From: Alphaproteobacteria bacterium
GTDB lineage: Bacteria > Pseudomonadota > Alphaproteobacteria > Rhizobiales > Aestuariivirgaceae
Assembly (NCBI GenBank): GCA_024639035.1
Contig: JAHEJE010000132.1
Location: 1 to 7,811 of the forward strand
DNA length: 7,811 nucleotides
Direction: 5' to 3'
The notes beneath the pieces are model-generated. The model had not been told where the DNA came from. It worked only from the letters and a program-made list of their open reading frames with translations, and did not search any database. Below are positions 6,509-7,811 of this stretch, one piece after another. Position 1 is the first letter of the stretch; each line of letters starts with the position of its first letter. The position numbers and the translations under genes are program-made.

Positions 6509-7359
6509 CCACACAGGAAAAGCAGGAGCAACTCTCGCATGACCTCGGCATGCACACCGAGGCCCTGCGCGGCCGCACCCAGCAGGTCTTCTTCGACATG
6601 GAGAAGCTTGGTGAAGGTGGCTACGGATATCCCGATGCTCCCGATGTCGATTTCAACAAGCGCGCCGAGTTTGATGCCGCGGATATGGAATCGACCGACA
6701 TCAATCTGGAGCTCCGCAAGCTGACCCGTAAGGGCTATGGCACCATTGTGGTCAAGAACCCCGGTGCCAAGCACTCGCTCGGTGTCGGTGTGCTGCATCG
6801 CCTGAACCTGATCTTCGAGGGTTCGCTGGGCTATTTCGGCTGCGGCCTCATCGATGGCCCGAATGTGCGCATTCAGGGCCGCGTCGGCTGGGCCTGCGGT
6901 GAGAACATGATGGGCGGCACCATTGTCATCGCAAAGAACGCCGGCTCCCAGTTCGGTGCCGCCATTCGCGGCGGCGACCTGGTGTGCAAGGGCCATGTCG
7001 GCTCGCGTACCGGCATCGACCAGAAGGGCGGCACCATTATCGTTGGTGGCGACACCGGCGCCTTCACCGGCTTCATGATGCAGCGCGGCCGCATGATCAT
7101 CTGCGGCAATGCCGGCAAGAACCTCGGCGACTCGATGTACGACGGCACGATTTATGTCGGCGGCGAGGTTGAGGACTACGGCGTCGACGCCGTGCCCGGC
7201 CCGCTCGGCGAGGACGACAAGGCCTGGCTGACCCGCAAGCTGAAGATGTACGACATGCTGCCCGCCAAGGGCGTCGATCACTTCAAGAAGATCAACTCCG
7301 GCAAGCAGCTGTGGAACTACGACAACCTGGAGCCGAACGAGAAAAAGCTCGTTCTCTGA
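6496..7359 (+). CDS. glxC: GlxC: GXGXG (GltB C-terminal-like) glutamate synthase subunit (MgsB-like)
   Basis: This 287-residue protein corresponds to the right-handed beta-helix GXGXG domain that ends the large subunit of glutamate synthase and also occurs in FwdC-type proteins. The repeated glycine turns are clear: GSLGYFGCG (109-117), GGTIVI and KNAGSQFG (140-154), GGTIIVGGDTG (178-188), MIICGNAGKNLG (200-211) and GTIYVGG (217-223). In glutamate synthase this domain is structural and helps form the ammonia tunnel between the amidotransferase and FMN sites; the same role is expected here with GlxB and GlxD. Residues 1-75 form a polar N-terminal lead, and about 60 residues follow the last repeat. 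The ATG lies inside the 3' end of glxB (13-base overlap), preceded by the purine-rich GAGGTGAAGG. It corresponds to MgsB in the N-methylglutamate pathway. Confidence 0.92.
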   Translation: MAGVTTQEKQEQLSHDLGMHTEALRGRTQQVFFDMEKLGEGGYGYPDAPDVDFNKRAEFDAADMESTDINLELRKLTRKGYGTIVVKNPGAKHSLGVGVLHRLNLIFEGSLGYFGCGLIDGPNVRIQGRVGWACGENMMGGTIVIAKNAGSQFGAAIRGGDLVCKGHVGSRTGIDQKGGTIIVGGDTGAFTGFMMQRGRMIICGNAGKNLGDSMYDGTIYVGGEVEDYGVDAVPGPLGEDDKAWLTRKLKMYDMLPAKGVDHFKKINSGKQLWNYDNLEPNEKKLVL

Positions 7360-7395
7360 TCCCAACACAGGTTCGTACAGAAAGGTTGAAGACAA

Positions 7396-7811
7396 ATGGC
7401 TAAGAAGAAAAAGGGTAAAAAGCGCCCGGCCGAGGACAAAAAGTACCTGCTCGGCAAGTCGCAGATTTTCACCCCCGAGGTGATGAACGACATCCACATC
7501 AAGTCCGAGCTGGGCCGCTACCGTATGCGTGGCTTCTCCCTGTTCAAGAAAATCCCGCATTGGGACGACTTGACATTCATGCCCGGCACGCTGACCCGTT
7601 TCGTCATCGAAGGATATCGCGAGAAGTGCGAGACCAAAACGATAATTGGCCCCCGTGCCAAGCGCCCGATGGTGCTCGACATCCCGGTCTATGTCACCGG
7701 CATGAGTTTCGGTGCTCTGAGCTACGAAGCCAAGATCGCGCTGGCCCGCGGTGCCACCATGGCCGGTTCGGCGACCTGCTCGGGCGAAGGCGGCATGATC
7801 CCCGATGAGCG
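7396..7811 (+). CDS. glxD: GlxD: FMN-binding glutamate synthase domain protein (MgsC-like), 3' end missing
   Basis: The frame is open from ATG 7396 to the window end: 138 full codons and no stop. It would encode the FMN and 2-oxoglutarate-binding catalytic subunit related to the synthase domain of GltB. The recognisable segments are VYVTGMSFGALSYEAKIALARGA (in short pieces: VYVTGMSFGA at 95-104, then LSYEAKIALARGA) and SGEGGMIPDE near the break, both typical of the start of that domain. In the pathway it would condense the amine delivered from GlxB with 2-oxoglutarate and reduce the product. The iron-sulphur and C-terminal regions lie outside the window. The N-terminus is unusually basic (four consecutive lysines at residues 3-6, then more up to K16). 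It begins 36 bases after glxC, with AAAGG about 10 bases before the ATG, and is the third structural gene of the glxBCD set. Confidence 0.9.
   Translation, partial: MAKKKKGKKRPAEDKKYLLGKSQIFTPEVMNDIHIKSELGRYRMRGFSLFKKIPHWDDLTFMPGTLTRFVIEGYREKCETKTIIGPRAKRPMVLDIPVYVTGMSFGALSYEAKIALARGATMAGSATCSGEGGMIPDE

Noticed and set aside
6475..7560. Leftward open frame of about 361 codons antisense to glxC and glxD
   Set aside because: No recognisable motif; it is the complement of conserved GXGXG repeats and the start of glxD.
1..7811. CRISPR arrays, tRNA/rRNA genes, insertion sequences or attachment sites
   Set aside because: No long direct repeats with spacers, cloverleaf-like segments, transposase-like frames or terminal inverted repeats were seen; the genes form ordinary metabolic operons.

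Overview
The window looks like chromosomal (or large-replicon) DNA from an alphaproteobacterium, probably of the Rhizobiales/Rhodobacterales kind. The reasons are a GC content of roughly 60% by eye, and the linked set glnT (type III glutamine synthetase family), glxB, glxC and glxD, which is typical of that class. The organism cannot be named from the sequence alone.

Layout. A leftward operon fills bases 1-2367: a FadR-type GntR regulator with an FCD ligand domain, then an EamA/DMT-type membrane transporter 18 bases downstream, then a phytanoyl-CoA-dioxygenase-like (PhyH) Fe(II)/2-oxoglutarate oxygenase 2 bases after that, whose 3' end lies outside the window. A 184-base AT-rich divergent intergenic region (2368-2551) follows. 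A rightward operon then runs to the end: a single-chain FAD amine/amino-acid oxidoreductase of the DAO/sarcosine-oxidase family, a GlnT/gamma-glutamylmethylamide-synthetase-like enzyme, and three proteins (GlxB, GlxC, GlxD) that correspond to separate domains of a glutamate synthase. glxD is cut by the window end.

How the genes may work together. In the known N-methylglutamate pathway, a GlnT-like ligase (GMAS) joins an amine to the gamma-carboxyl of glutamate. A three-subunit synthase (MgsABC, homologous to GlxBCD) then moves the amine to 2-oxoglutarate, giving an N-alkylglutamate, and a flavoenzyme oxidises it. Here the usual multi-subunit dehydrogenase (MgdABCD) is not seen in the window, and a single-chain FAD oxidoreductase leads the operon. 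The importer-like EamA protein and the PhyH oxygenase are encoded with the regulator. Together this reads as a regulated catabolic or nitrogen-scavenging module for an amine or N-substituted compound whose identity cannot be read from the sequence.

The most striking non-coding signal is a helically phased set of ATTGGT-like hexamers, at steps of 11, 10, 11 and 11 bases, in the divergent intergenic region. A matching pair (ATTGGT, 11-base step) sits just upstream of glnT. The two sites may be a shared operator for the local GntR protein. A 10-bp hairpin with a TTCG loop lies between glnT and glxB and may set the relative expression of the two halves of the operon.
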